Shown here piece by piece: positions 9,182 to 19,291 of a stretch of DNA of 27,763 nt. The DNA lies in NCBI GenBank assembly GCA_900552655.1, contig USAE01000018.1, forward strand, positions 1 through 27,763, given 5' to 3'. The translations under genes and the position numbers were made by a program. The number at the start of each line of letters is the position of its first letter. The stretch's first letter is position 1. The notes under the pieces were generated by a model. The model was given only the letters and a program-made list of their open reading frames with translations, ran no database searches and was not told the origin of the DNA. The DNA comes from an uncultured Clostridium sp. Its GTDB lineage: Bacteria; Bacillota; Clostridia; TANB77; CAG-508.

Positions 9182-12100
9182 ATGGTTAAAATAAGTACTC
9201 CCAAAAAGGATAATAAACTTATAGCACTATTAATTGTATTAGTAATTTTAATTAGTGAAATTTGTTTAATACCATCTAACATTTTGGCAGATTCAAAAAA
9301 CTTAGAAAACCAAAATAAAGCAACAAATAATAAGTATGTTAATTTTGATACTTATTTTATAAATGATGGGAAAAATCTTCGTGAAGTGGAAATAAAAGAT
9401 GAAAGTATAGGTGCTATAAATTTTGAACTAAATGTAGAAAATGGATATTTGAAAAATGCTAGTATAGCAGTACAAGATCCAAATTTTTCTATGCAAAAAA
9501 GTACAAATGAGATAATAGAAAGTTTAAAAGATAATGTAGTACAACTAAAAGAAATTAATGGCAGTAAAATAATTACTATGCCAATATTAATGGATAAAAA
9601 AGATATAATTAATTTAAATTATTTAAATAAAGTAACTAAAGTTGTGCTTTCAGGAATTTTTGTTTCAGATAATGGAAAAGAACAAGAAATTAAAAAAGAA
9701 ATGCTAGTTAAAGTTAAATGGAATTTGAATGTAGAAATTAATTTAACATCAAATATAACTAATTTTATACCAAGTGAAAATAAAACATTAATACAAGAAA
9801 AAATAAATATAAAAGAAACAGAAAGAAAAAATCCAATACAAGAAACAAAAATATATGTAAGTGCTCCAAAACTAAATAACATTTTGCCAGAAAATGTAAG
9901 GGTTGTAGCAAATAGTTTGCAAGCTACGAATGGAGATATTTATGGAATTAATTTTACAAAAGATAATTATAAATATGATGAAAATACAGGAAACCTAGAA
10001 ATTACTGTATCTAATAATGCAGATGAAAATGGAAATATTGCCTTCTATGATGCAGAAGACGAGTATTTAATAACATATGTATATAATCAAAATTTTGAAG
10101 AATTATTAAAACAAAATGTAGAAATAGATACATATAGCAAGGCAGAAATAAAATTTTATCAAAGTGAAAATTTAAATGTAACCCAAAATAGTAATAAATA
10201 TAATTTAAAAAATGCTATAGGAGATAATGTAACAGCAGAAATATATTCTGTATCTCCAATAAATAAAGGATTTTTATATGATAATTTTAATGAAACAATT
10301 TATGATGCTAATTATAAATTAAATATAAACAATCAAAATGCAAATAAAATTATTAATTTAAATACATTAAATGCAAATTTTGCAAATAATGAAAAAGAAT
10401 ATGAAACAAACGAAATATATTATAAATCACTTGCAGTAAAAGAAGCACAATTTAACAAAATTTTAGGGGAAGAAGGGTTTATAAATATTTATGATGTAAA
10501 CAATATTTTAATTGCAAGTATAAACAAAAACGCTAATAAAAATAATAATGGTGAATTAGAGATAATATATAATGCAAAACAACCCAATATACGTATAGAA
10601 ATAAGCAAGCCACAAATAGAAGGAACTTTAGAATTAAGAAATACTAAAATAATAAATTCTAAATTAGGATATTCTATAAAACAATTAAAAGAATTTAACA
10701 CAATAAATGAAAGAATAAACATAAATAGCGAATATAAAGGAAGCCTTAACCTACAAGAAACATATACAAAAGTAGATTTACAAATGGATAATACAGCATG
10801 GATGCCATTTATAGATAACAATGTGAATTTTACATTAAATTTAGTAACAAATAATAATTCATATGATTTATTTAAAAATCCAGAAATAAGGATTACACTA
10901 CCAGAAGAAGTAGAAAACATAACAATAGGAGAAGTTTCTTTAATATATAATACAGAGCTTAAGCTAGAATATGCACGTTTAGAAGAAAATAATAGGGTAT
11001 TAGTTTTAAAATTAGCAGGAGAAGAAACAAATTACAAATTAGGGATACAAGAAGGAACTAAAATAATAATTCCAGCTGTAATAAAATTAAAAAATACAGT
11101 TTCAACACAAAATGCTAATTTAAAAATGACATATACAAATGAACTTGCTAAAAATATAGAATATAAAATGCAAGGAAAAGAAAGTGTAGAAGTACCAGTT
11201 AATATGGTTGCAAAATCTGGTTTAATAACAATTACTACATTAAGTGGACATAATGGTAATGAACAAAAATTAGCTTTAGACGAAAATATAGTTACAGGAA
11301 GCTTACAAATAGCAGAAAGTACAAAAGTTGCAAAAGTAGAAAGTGAAATAGTAAATAATTATCAAACAGAAATTAAAGATGTAGTTATACTTGGGAAAAT
11401 TCCATTTGCAAATAATAAAACATTAAGTGGAAAAGAATTAGGAAGTACATTTACTGCAACTTTAAAAGAATGGTTAAAATTAAACGGAATTACAGGTAAA
11501 ATATATTATTCTGAGGAAGAAGAACCAAACGAAGATAGTACATCTTGGAAAGAAGATGTAAGTGAATTTACAAACATAAAAAACTTTAAAATTATACCAG
11601 ATATTAATATTGCAGTAGGTAATACTATAAAATTTGAATATAATATAGAAATTCCAGCAGAATTAAAAGCAAACCTAAAAAGTTATGCTACATATACAAT
11701 AAAATATAGTATAAATGGACAAGGAATGGAAGCAACACAAACAATAGGTTTTGAAACACCAAATGTTATGAATGTTGAAAATGTTGAAAATTCCGAAGAA
11801 GCTGGAATAAACATGAAAGTAAAAACAAGAGTAGGAGACGAAGAGCTAAAAGAAAATTCCAAAATACATGAACAAGAAATAATAAATTATGAGATAGAAG
11901 TAACAAACAATAGTAATAACACAGTCCAAAATATATCTATTAAAAGTCCAATAGCAGAAAACACAGTATATGTAGAAAAAAATGAAAACCCATATGAAAG
12001 TGGAGAAGGAGATTCGACAGAAGGAAATTATATTGGTGTATATAAAGAAATTCCAGAAAAATTAGAAGAAATATTAGAAATAGGAACTTTAAATAAAGGT

Positions 12101-14146
12101 GAGTCTAAAACAGTAGAATATGAAGTAAGAGTAAAAGATTTACCAAAAGGAGAAGAAAATAAAACAATAAGTTCTAATATAGCTTTATTAATAAATAATA
12201 AAGAACAATCTAACTATAAGCTTAATACTATTGTTCAAAAAGCAGAGTTAAAAGCAGAAATACCTTTTATGAAAAGAACTGCTGTAGTAGAAGAAAACAA
12301 TTTTACATATAATTTAAGAATAGAAAATAAAACTAGTAAAGACTTAAAAGACTTAACAGTAACCATGCAAATTCCAAAAGAAGTAAAAGTAACAAACCCT
12401 AAAGCTATAGAAAATGGTATAGGTGGAATTTGGCAAGAAGGAGATAAAAACCTAACAATAGAATTAAATAAAAATAATTTAATAACTTGCCAAATACATA
12501 CTTTAGGACAAGGTCAAATTGCACAATTAGAATTTTTAGCAGAAGTAACAGAACTAAAAGGTGTTAATAACTCTATAAATATTTCTGCAAATATATTTGT
12601 AAATAACGAAACATATAGGTCAAATATTTCTAAAAATATATTAGAAGGTGCAGAAGTAATAATAGAAAAAAGTTCTCCAACAGAGGGACAAGAAGTAAGA
12701 GAGTGGGATAATATAACATATAATATAAAAGTTACAAATAAAAGTGACAAAATAGATTCTCAAATTTATGTAATAGATAGACTACCTAAAGAAGTTTTAG
12801 GAGAAACATTAAAATATAATCAATATATATATGACTTTGAAAACAAAACATATATAGAGATACCAATAAATATGGACTTAAGTGTAGTAGAAAAACCAGA
12901 AGGTGACCAAACAGGAACGGACACAAGTAAATCAAGACCAAAATATGATAAAGAAACAAACGAGCTTAAAATTCCAACAATGTTGCCACCAGGAAAAACA
13001 ATTAATATAGAAATAAATACAACTGTACAAAAAATTGAGCAAGATATTACTTTATCAAATATTGCAAATGTTTATGGAGAAGCTATTATAAGTAATACAT
13101 CAAACGAAATAAATCATTATGCAAAAAAAGAAAACACTAACAAACCAGTAGATCCAGAAAAACCAGAAGAAAATACATATAGCATTAGCGGTACTATTTG
13201 GGAAGATACAAATGTAGATGGTGCTATGGACTCTAAAGAAGCACACATGGAAGGATTAGAAGTTTTAATAGTAAATAGTGATACATCAGAAGTTGTAAAA
13301 GATTTAAATGGTGTAGAAGTAAAAGCAATATCAGATAAAAATGGTTATACACTAAGTGGATTAAAACCAGGAAGATATATAGTTATTTTTAGATACGATA
13401 ATAATATTTATAAAATAACTAACTATAAACAAGAAGGTGTAAGTGGCTTAGTAAATTCTAAAGCAATATCTGGACAGGCTACAATAGATGGAAACAAAGA
13501 ATTTGTGGGAATGACAGATGTAATAGAAATAACAGATAGTAATGTAACTGCTATAAATATGGGATTAATAAAATTAGGAAATTTTGACATAGGAATAGAA
13601 AAGACCATAGATACTGTAAATACAGTAGATTCAAAAGGAAGAAAAAAAGAGCATAAATATAAAGACGGTACAAAATTAGGAAAATTAGAAGTTTCTGCAA
13701 GAAGTTTAGTAGGAACTAAAGTATATGTAAACTACAAGATAAAAGTTACAAATAAAGGTGAAACAAAAGGATATGTAGAACAAATAATAGACGAATTGCC
13801 AAGTGACTTAACATTTGAAAAATCTTTAAACCAAAGTTGGTATGAAGAAAATGGAAAAATATATAATTCAACAATAAATGAATTAGAAGTAGGACAATCT
13901 AAAGAACTAATATTAACACTAACTAAAAAATTAACAAATGAAAACTTAGGAATAACAAATAATATAGCTTTATTTAAAGCTTCCAACGAAAATTCTTCTA
14001 AAGATATTAATGAAGAAAATAATAAATCTAATGCACAGTTAATAATAGGAACAAGTACAGGTAGGATAGTTTTAAACATCACAGGAATGTTAGCTTTATT
14101 AGCAATTATTGTAGTAGGAATTTTTATAATAAAGAAATATAAATAA
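9182..14146 (+). CDS. Giant surface protein with DUF11-like repeats, SdrD_B-like domain and C-terminal membrane anchor
   Basis: This 1,654-residue protein starts after a TAGGAGGT site 7 bases upstream. A signal peptide ends near residue 36 (LIPSNILA, then DS). A long beta-rich N-terminal half has no family I can name. DUF11-like sandwiches follow, marked by xYxIxVTN: INYEIEVTNNSNN (about 900), FTYNLRIENKTSK (about 1035), ITYNIKVTNKSDK (about 1175) and VNYKIKVTNKGET (about 1520). An SdrD_B-like domain lies at about 1330-1420 (SGTIWEDTNVDGAMDS to LKPGRYIVIF). The C-terminus is one membrane helix (about 1628-1650) with tail KKYK. No LPXTG-like motif precedes the helix, so anchoring is probably by the membrane rather than by sortase. 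No catalytic motif is visible. The next gene, with a related layout, begins 24 bases later, so the two form an operon and may act together at the cell surface. Confidence 0.85.
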   Translation: MVKISTPKKDNKLIALLIVLVILISEICLIPSNILADSKNLENQNKATNNKYVNFDTYFINDGKNLREVEIKDESIGAINFELNVENGYLKNASIAVQDPNFSMQKSTNEIIESLKDNVVQLKEINGSKIITMPILMDKKDIINLNYLNKVTKVVLSGIFVSDNGKEQEIKKEMLVKVKWNLNVEINLTSNITNFIPSENKTLIQEKINIKETERKNPIQETKIYVSAPKLNNILPENVRVVANSLQATNGDIYGINFTKDNYKYDENTGNLEITVSNNADENGNIAFYDAEDEYLITYVYNQNFEELLKQNVEIDTYSKAEIKFYQSENLNVTQNSNKYNLKNAIGDNVTAEIYSVSPINKGFLYDNFNETIYDANYKLNINNQNANKIINLNTLNANFANNEKEYETNEIYYKSLAVKEAQFNKILGEEGFINIYDVNNILIASINKNANKNNNGELEIIYNAKQPNIRIEISKPQIEGTLELRNTKIINSKLGYSIKQLKEFNTINERININSEYKGSLNLQETYTKVDLQMDNTAWMPFIDNNVNFTLNLVTNNNSYDLFKNPEIRITLPEEVENITIGEVSLIYNTELKLEYARLEENNRVLVLKLAGEETNYKLGIQEGTKIIIPAVIKLKNTVSTQNANLKMTYTNELAKNIEYKMQGKESVEVPVNMVAKSGLITITTLSGHNGNEQKLALDENIVTGSLQIAESTKVAKVESEIVNNYQTEIKDVVILGKIPFANNKTLSGKELGSTFTATLKEWLKLNGITGKIYYSEEEEPNEDSTSWKEDVSEFTNIKNFKIIPDINIAVGNTIKFEYNIEIPAELKANLKSYATYTIKYSINGQGMEATQTIGFETPNVMNVENVENSEEAGINMKVKTRVGDEELKENSKIHEQEIINYEIEVTNNSNNTVQNISIKSPIAENTVYVEKNENPYESGEGDSTEGNYIGVYKEIPEKLEEILEIGTLNKGESKTVEYEVRVKDLPKGEENKTISSNIALLINNKEQSNYKLNTIVQKAELKAEIPFMKRTAVVEENNFTYNLRIENKTSKDLKDLTVTMQIPKEVKVTNPKAIENGIGGIWQEGDKNLTIELNKNNLITCQIHTLGQGQIAQLEFLAEVTELKGVNNSINISANIFVNNETYRSNISKNILEGAEVIIEKSSPTEGQEVREWDNITYNIKVTNKSDKIDSQIYVIDRLPKEVLGETLKYNQYIYDFENKTYIEIPINMDLSVVEKPEGDQTGTDTSKSRPKYDKETNELKIPTMLPPGKTINIEINTTVQKIEQDITLSNIANVYGEAIISNTSNEINHYAKKENTNKPVDPEKPEENTYSISGTIWEDTNVDGAMDSKEAHMEGLEVLIVNSDTSEVVKDLNGVEVKAISDKNGYTLSGLKPGRYIVIFRYDNNIYKITNYKQEGVSGLVNSKAISGQATIDGNKEFVGMTDVIEITDSNVTAINMGLIKLGNFDIGIEKTIDTVNTVDSKGRKKEHKYKDGTKLGKLEVSARSLVGTKVYVNYKIKVTNKGETKGYVEQIIDELPSDLTFEKSLNQSWYEENGKIYNSTINELEVGQSKELILTLTKKLTNENLGITNNIALFKASNENSSKDINEENNKSNAQLIIGTSTGRIVLNITGMLALLAIIVVGIFIIKKYK

Positions 14147-14170
14147 ATTTTAAATGAAAGGAGGGAAAGA

Positions 14171-17100
14171 ATGAAAGTATTAAGGAAATTACTTATTTGC
14201 ATATTTACAATACTTGTGGGCTATTTAATATTTTCTGCAAATAAAGTATTTGCAATGTCAGAGTATCCACATTTAAAAGTAGGACAGTCTGGTATAAATA
14301 TTTTATTTACTAATTTAACAGAATATGACTCAAGCCAGCCATATAACTGTACCCAACAGGGAGTTAAGGCGTTATGTGCCGAAGGTGGCAGCCATTATTA
14401 TACTGTTTCGCACAGAGAAGAACAATATACTATAGGAACATCTGGAACTCCTGCAAGCATCACGTCCAATACTAGAACAGTAAAATGGAGCAAAGAAAAT
14501 GCTACTACATATAAGGTAGGACCGTATAGTGTTAAATATACTGGAAGTATAACTGGTGTTACTATTAGTACAGATAAAGGAACTGTTAATTTAAATAATA
14601 ATTCTTCTAGTGGAAATTATCGTGTAGGTAATATTACGAATGGAGGTCAATTCTATATATACATAAAAAAATCAGCGAGAGTAAAGAAAGTTAATAGTGT
14701 AACTGTAAATGTAGAAGGTACTGTTACAAGAAGCGCTAGGTATAGATATATATTATACTGTACGAGTACGAGTGGATATCATGGACGATGGAAATGCTAT
14801 GCTCCTGAAAATTGTCAAATACTAGAACATTACCAAACAGATGAAGATAGTAGCACGACAAGGGATAGTGTAACATTGCCTGGAGCTTTAGGAATGATAG
14901 AGCTAAACATATATAAAAGAGATAAATATTTGCCAAATGTTGGTGTACCAGGTGCTAAATATGAACTATGGACAGATGGTAAATTAACACATTCAGGCAC
15001 AACAAATAGCTCTGGACACTTAAAATTTGAAGAAGTATTAATAGGAGATTATGTAATAAAAGAAGTTTATGTACCATACAACTTTGAAATAAAAGGATAT
15101 GCTAAAATTAATGGAAAAACATTTACAGATCTTACAAATATGAGAGTAGAGTTGGATAGCGATTCTAGTATGTATGTATATAATGAAAGTTATATAGATC
15201 TGGGTGGAAAGGTCTTTTTAGACCACAAAGTAGGAAAAGGAAATGATCCACCAAATGGCTATTATGATAGTGGCGATACAATAAAAGAAGTAATAGGAAT
15301 AGAAGTAAAATTGTATAGGGCAGATAATAACCAAGAACTAGCAACTACATATACAGATTCAAGTGGAAATTATAAATTTAAGCATTATTCTAAAGCATAT
15401 GAATATTATATTAGGTTTAAGTATAATGGACAAATATATGAATGTACAACATATAATGAAACATCAGCATCAATAAAACTAAGGTCATATGCAACAGAAG
15501 GAATAAACGAAAGAAGAGCATTTAATAATAAATTTACACCAGTAAATGCAAGCCATAAAGTACCAAATAGAGATGACACTGGAAATGCACAATTTATTAT
15601 ATATGCATATACAGGATCTAATGGACCAAATAACAAGAAAAAATATGGTAAAAACAATTCAAAAGATGAATTAGAAAATATTAATTTAGGTCTTATGGAA
15701 AGAGACATTTTTGACATGAACTTAAGAAAAGACTTAGTAAAAGTAGATGTTTCAATAAACGGAAAAGACCATACATACCAATATAATGGAAATGGAGAAG
15801 ACCTAGAAGTAAATATAAGAGGTACAGATGTTCCAGACTATGAAAGAAAATTAAGAAAAAGCGATTTACAATATAAAGCACAAGATGATAATGCAAAAGA
15901 TAAATTACAAGTATATGTAACATATAAAATACAAATAAAGAATCAATCAGTAGGAAAACTTACAGGTTATGTATTAGACTTAAATGACTATGCAGATACA
16001 TCATACGAATTAATAGACTCTTATGATGAAAATGGTAAAAAAATAAATTGGACACAATCTGGAAATGTATCTGGAAGCGGAAAAACATACAAAAAAATGC
16101 ATACAACAGATTTAGCAAGCACAGGAATAACAGATAAAAAATGGATTTTCTTAAAATATAAAGTGTCAAATGATACTTTAAGAGAAGTTTTACAAAAAGG
16201 TGAAACATTAGAAGAAAACTATGCAGAGATAGCAGGATATAGAAACACATATACAAACGAAAGAAGAGATACAGAAGGCAGGTTATTATCAAATGCTGGA
16301 GAAAATGCAGGTTTAATAGATAGAGATTCAACACCGGATAATATGAACCCAACAAGCTCAAAAGTTCAAAATTTTGTTGAACAGTCAAAAACATCAGCTT
16401 ATCAAAACTTAAGTGGAGAAGAAAAAACAAAACGTAGTACAGAAGTATTTGAAGACGACGCAGATGTTGCACCAGGATTAAGACTAATAAGAGATGATGA
16501 GGGAAGAAAGATGTCTGGAGTTGTATTCGAAGATGCACCATTACAAGCAAAGCTAAATAATAATGAAAGAGTTGGAGATGGTATTTACCAAAATGGTGAA
16601 AATAAGGTAAATAAAGTAAAAGTAGAATTACTTTGCCAAAATAATAAAGATGTAGACAGACTAAATAAAATAGAAGTAAGAACAAATTCAGATGGAAGCT
16701 ATACTTTAGATGGCTTTATACCAGGAGATTATTTAATTAAATTTACTTATGGTGATTATGAGTGTTTAGTAAGCCCTCAAAACAACAATGAGATGTATAC
16801 AGGACAAGATTACAAGTCTACAATTTATGAAGAAGGTAATTATAAAGATGTGTATTGGTACAAAAATACACAGCCGCGTGAAAATGATGCAGTAGACGAC
16901 TATGAAGGTAGAAGACAAGAAGTTAACGAATATAGTAAAGATTATAAATATGATATTGCACAAGTCTTAAATTCAAGTAATACAAATAATCCAGAGTTAC
17001 TAGCAACATTAGCAGAGAAGACTTATATGGTAGCAAATACTGCAGAAATGTCTATGGAAGTAGAATATTTAAAAGATGACACAGCTCCATATAAAGTACA

Positions 17101-18082
17101 AAATATTGACTTAGGAATAATAGAAAGACCTAGAACAGAAGTTATATTAAATAAAGAAGTATCAAATGTTAAACTTACGTCAACAGATGGAACAACAATA
17201 TTTGACACAAACCAAAAAGCCCCAAATTTAACATGGGTAAATAACAAATACGATAGGGACCATCACTTAAGTTCACAAGGATTAATACAAGGAACAGTAG
17301 ATGAGAACTTATTATATGGCTCTAATGTAAATGTAAAATATCTTCTAAAAATAATAAACAATAGTGAATTAGACTATAATGAAAAATCATATTATACAAC
17401 AGGAATTGTACAAAATAAAAATACATTAAACAGAATAGAAACGACAGGAATTATAGAATATGTACCTAATATATTACAATATGATGCAAAGCTAACCAAA
17501 GAAGATGGAAAAATAACTACGAGTATAGATGGAAGAGAAACTACAATGGATGTAGGGGGAAATAATAATTTATGGAATGTACTTGCAAGTAAAGTGGAAT
17601 CTAAAAATCTTCCAAGTAACTATAAGGGAACTCTATTAGAGCCAGGTGCTTTTGACGAAGCAAAACAAAAATTGGATGAAATATTAGAAACAAACTTAAA
17701 TTTAGCAAAACGTAATTTAGGTCCAAAAGATTATTTAGAATTAAAAGATATTCTGACATTTACAAGAGTTATTGCAAGACCAGAAGACACGTCAGATAAA
17801 GAAGAAATACAAAATGTGGCAGAAATTATAAGACTAAATATAGACAATGGTAGAAGACCATATTATAAAGATACTACAAATAGAGAAATAATAGAAATAC
17901 CAGGAAATACTTACCCACATACTCTTAGAAATATAGAAGAAATTGACACAGCAAGGTCAGAGATATTAACATTTGTTGTACCATTTGGAAAAGACAAACA
18001 GATAACTTTAATTATAGTAATGATAGCAAGTTTAACTATTTTAATTACAGGAATTATAGTTATAAAGAAGAAAGTTTTATAG
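14171..18082 (+). CDS. Giant surface protein with Cys-containing N-domain, Cna_B/SpaA-like and two SdrD_B-like domains
   Basis: The product has 1,303 residues and follows an AAAGGAGG site 6 bases upstream. A signal peptide ends near residue 28 (SANKVFA, then MS). The N-terminal domain (about 29-235) is Ser/Thr/Gly-rich and has five cysteines: C60, C69, C197, C209 and C215. A prealbumin-like SpaA/Cna_B domain follows at about 240-310 (MIELNIYKRDKYLPNVG to GDYVIKEVYVP). SdrD_B-like domains lie at about 342-450 (GGKVFLDHKVG) and 779-870 (MSGVVFEDAPL to FIPGDYLIKFTY). DUF11-like sandwiches carry VYVTYKIQIKN (about 580) and VKYLLKIINNS (about 1055). The last residues form a membrane helix with tail KKKVL and no LPXTG. 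This layout is that of pilin- or adhesin-like surface stalks; no sortase gene is in the window. It is the second gene of the operon starting at 9182. Confidence 0.85.
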   Translation: MKVLRKLLICIFTILVGYLIFSANKVFAMSEYPHLKVGQSGINILFTNLTEYDSSQPYNCTQQGVKALCAEGGSHYYTVSHREEQYTIGTSGTPASITSNTRTVKWSKENATTYKVGPYSVKYTGSITGVTISTDKGTVNLNNNSSSGNYRVGNITNGGQFYIYIKKSARVKKVNSVTVNVEGTVTRSARYRYILYCTSTSGYHGRWKCYAPENCQILEHYQTDEDSSTTRDSVTLPGALGMIELNIYKRDKYLPNVGVPGAKYELWTDGKLTHSGTTNSSGHLKFEEVLIGDYVIKEVYVPYNFEIKGYAKINGKTFTDLTNMRVELDSDSSMYVYNESYIDLGGKVFLDHKVGKGNDPPNGYYDSGDTIKEVIGIEVKLYRADNNQELATTYTDSSGNYKFKHYSKAYEYYIRFKYNGQIYECTTYNETSASIKLRSYATEGINERRAFNNKFTPVNASHKVPNRDDTGNAQFIIYAYTGSNGPNNKKKYGKNNSKDELENINLGLMERDIFDMNLRKDLVKVDVSINGKDHTYQYNGNGEDLEVNIRGTDVPDYERKLRKSDLQYKAQDDNAKDKLQVYVTYKIQIKNQSVGKLTGYVLDLNDYADTSYELIDSYDENGKKINWTQSGNVSGSGKTYKKMHTTDLASTGITDKKWIFLKYKVSNDTLREVLQKGETLEENYAEIAGYRNTYTNERRDTEGRLLSNAGENAGLIDRDSTPDNMNPTSSKVQNFVEQSKTSAYQNLSGEEKTKRSTEVFEDDADVAPGLRLIRDDEGRKMSGVVFEDAPLQAKLNNNERVGDGIYQNGENKVNKVKVELLCQNNKDVDRLNKIEVRTNSDGSYTLDGFIPGDYLIKFTYGDYECLVSPQNNNEMYTGQDYKSTIYEEGNYKDVYWYKNTQPRENDAVDDYEGRRQEVNEYSKDYKYDIAQVLNSSNTNNPELLATLAEKTYMVANTAEMSMEVEYLKDDTAPYKVQNIDLGIIERPRTEVILNKEVSNVKLTSTDGTTIFDTNQKAPNLTWVNNKYDRDHHLSSQGLIQGTVDENLLYGSNVNVKYLLKIINNSELDYNEKSYYTTGIVQNKNTLNRIETTGIIEYVPNILQYDAKLTKEDGKITTSIDGRETTMDVGGNNNLWNVLASKVESKNLPSNYKGTLLEPGAFDEAKQKLDEILETNLNLAKRNLGPKDYLELKDILTFTRVIARPEDTSDKEEIQNVAEIIRLNIDNGRRPYYKDTTNREIIEIPGNTYPHTLRNIEEIDTARSEILTFVVPFGKDKQITLIIVMIASLTILITGIIVIKKKVL

Positions 18083-18147
18083 TAAATGCCAAATAGAAAA
18101 TTAAATTTAATTTAGCAAAAGTAAAAGTAAAGTTTTATAGTAAGAAC

Positions 18148-18176
18148 TTGACAAAAAAATAAAAAATATGTAAACT
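18148..18176 (+). promoter_or_regulatory. Sigma-A-type promoter for the CorA gene
   Basis: TTGACA (18148-18153) is followed after exactly 17 bases by TAAACT (18171-18176). The predicted start of transcription, near 18183, gives a leader of about 130 bases before the transporter ATG at 18316. Confidence 0.6.
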
Positions 18177-18191
18177 TAATAATAAGAGTTT

Positions 18192-18223
18192 AATAGGAGC
18201 TTTAGGAGTAAAGCTCCTATTTT
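18192..18223 (+). terminator. Hairpin with short T run: operon terminator or corA leader attenuator
   Basis: A perfect 13-base stem (18192-18204 with 18209-18221, arm AATAGGAGCTTTA) has loop GGAG and is followed by only a short T run. It can end transcription of the upstream surface-protein operon. Because it lies just downstream of the promoter at 18148-18176, it also sits at the very 5' end of the transporter leader, where it could act as an attenuator or mRNA-stabilising hairpin. Confidence 0.65.
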
Positions 18224-18225
18224 AA

Positions 18226-18288
18226 AGTAACATAAAAAATTATGCTACGGGTAGTGTAAATTGCTAAAAGCATAAGGTTATAGTTACT
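18226..18288 (+). other. Possible structured leader RNA of the CorA gene
   Basis: Nested inverted repeats stack in the leader. The outer pair is AGTAAC (18226-18231) with GTTACT (18283-18288), the middle pair TTATGCT (18240-18246) with AGCATAA (18269-18275), and the inner pair TAGT with GCTA around 18252-18266. Together they would form one long irregular hairpin just upstream of the ribosome binding site. It does not match the conserved elements of the M-box magnesium riboswitch as I know them. The structure may be weak. Confidence 0.25.
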
Positions 18289-18315
18289 AAAAAGAAAGGT
18301 AGGGGGATTTATAAT

Positions 18316-19269
18316 ATGATAAAACTATATAATACAGACATCGAAACAAATAAATTAGAAAGAGTAAATACATATAATAGGGGAACATGGATACATATGG
18401 TAGATCCTTCGGAAGATGAAATAAAAGAAGTTTGCCAAAATGTAAACATAAAGGAAGATTTTATAAGATATGCATTAGATAACGAAGAGAAAGCCAGAAT
18501 AGACATAGAAGATGAAGATGATACAATTTTATTCATTATAGATATACCAGTTACAGAAAAATTAAGTACAGGTGGGTATATGTATGCAACAATGCCTATA
18601 GGTATGATTGTAGTAAGAGATGATTTCTTTATAACAGTAACATTAAGAGAATGTAGTTTAATAAAGAAATTTGAACAAAATAAAGTAAAAAGTTTTTGTA
18701 CATACAAAAAAAGTAGGTTTATATTACAAATGATGTACAATAATTCTTCAGAATATTTAGACTACTTAAAAAAGATTAATAAAGAAACAGAAATAGCAGA
18801 AAATGTATTAAAAAATTCTATGAAAAATAGAGAGTTATTAAAGCTTTTAAGCTTAGAAAAATCTCTAGTATATATAACAACATCACTAAGGTCAAATGAA
18901 GCAGTTATGGAAAGAACACTAAAGATAAAGAATATAAAATTATATGAAGAAGATGAAGACATACTAGAAGATGCCATAATAGAAAACAAACAAGCTATAG
19001 AAATGAGCAAAGTATATAGTGACATACTAAATGGAACAATGGATGCATATGCTTCTATAATATCAAATAATTTAAATGGAGTTATGAAAACATTAACATC
19101 TATTACTATAATAATTGCAGTGCCAACCATGATAGCAAGTTTTTGGGGAATGAATGTAAAGCTACCATTTGAGGGAAGCACATTTGGATTTTGGATAATG
19201 ACATTTATAGCAACATTGCTTACAATACTTTCAATATTATGGTTAAAGAAAAAAGATATGTTAAATTAA
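18316..19269 (+). CDS. corA: CorA-family divalent metal (probably Mg2+) transporter
   Basis: The 317-residue product has the usual length and plan of the family. A large acidic cytoplasmic domain and a long helical region come first (KKINKETEIAENVLKNS, then SMKNRELLKLLSLEKSLVYI). Two membrane helices lie at the C-terminus. The first helix ends in the signature GMN (residues 278-280, in FWGMNV), which forms the selectivity mouth of the pentameric pore. The acidic extracellular loop is short (KLPFEGSTFG) and the tail is basic (LKKKDMLN). Mg2+ is the usual substrate, but some relatives carry Co2+, Ni2+ or Zn2+. The start follows an AGGTAGGGGG stretch. A promoter and a structured leader precede the gene. 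The ABC-F gene begins 22 bases downstream and is probably co-transcribed. Confidence 0.93.
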   Translation: MIKLYNTDIETNKLERVNTYNRGTWIHMVDPSEDEIKEVCQNVNIKEDFIRYALDNEEKARIDIEDEDDTILFIIDIPVTEKLSTGGYMYATMPIGMIVVRDDFFITVTLRECSLIKKFEQNKVKSFCTYKKSRFILQMMYNNSSEYLDYLKKINKETEIAENVLKNSMKNRELLKLLSLEKSLVYITTSLRSNEAVMERTLKIKNIKLYEEDEDILEDAIIENKQAIEMSKVYSDILNGTMDAYASIISNNLNGVMKTLTSITIIIAVPTMIASFWGMNVKLPFEGSTFGFWIMTFIATLLTILSILWLKKKDMLN

Positions 19270-19291
19270 TAAAGAATAAGGAGGAGAAGAC

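Noticed and set aside
10489..10920. 143-codon open frame on the minus strand
   Set aside because: It lies wholly inside the 1,654-residue surface gene and has shadow-type composition without a start site.
15960..16685. Leu/Phe-rich 241-codon open frame on the minus strand
   Set aside because: It is the opposite-strand shadow of the SdrD_B/DUF11 surface gene: it has biased Leu/Tyr/Phe composition, no ribosome binding site, and an in-frame relation to an obvious real gene.
18083..18315. M-box magnesium riboswitch before corA
   Set aside because: The leader is short and lacks the conserved M-box segments as I know them; it is kept only as a possible unknown leader.
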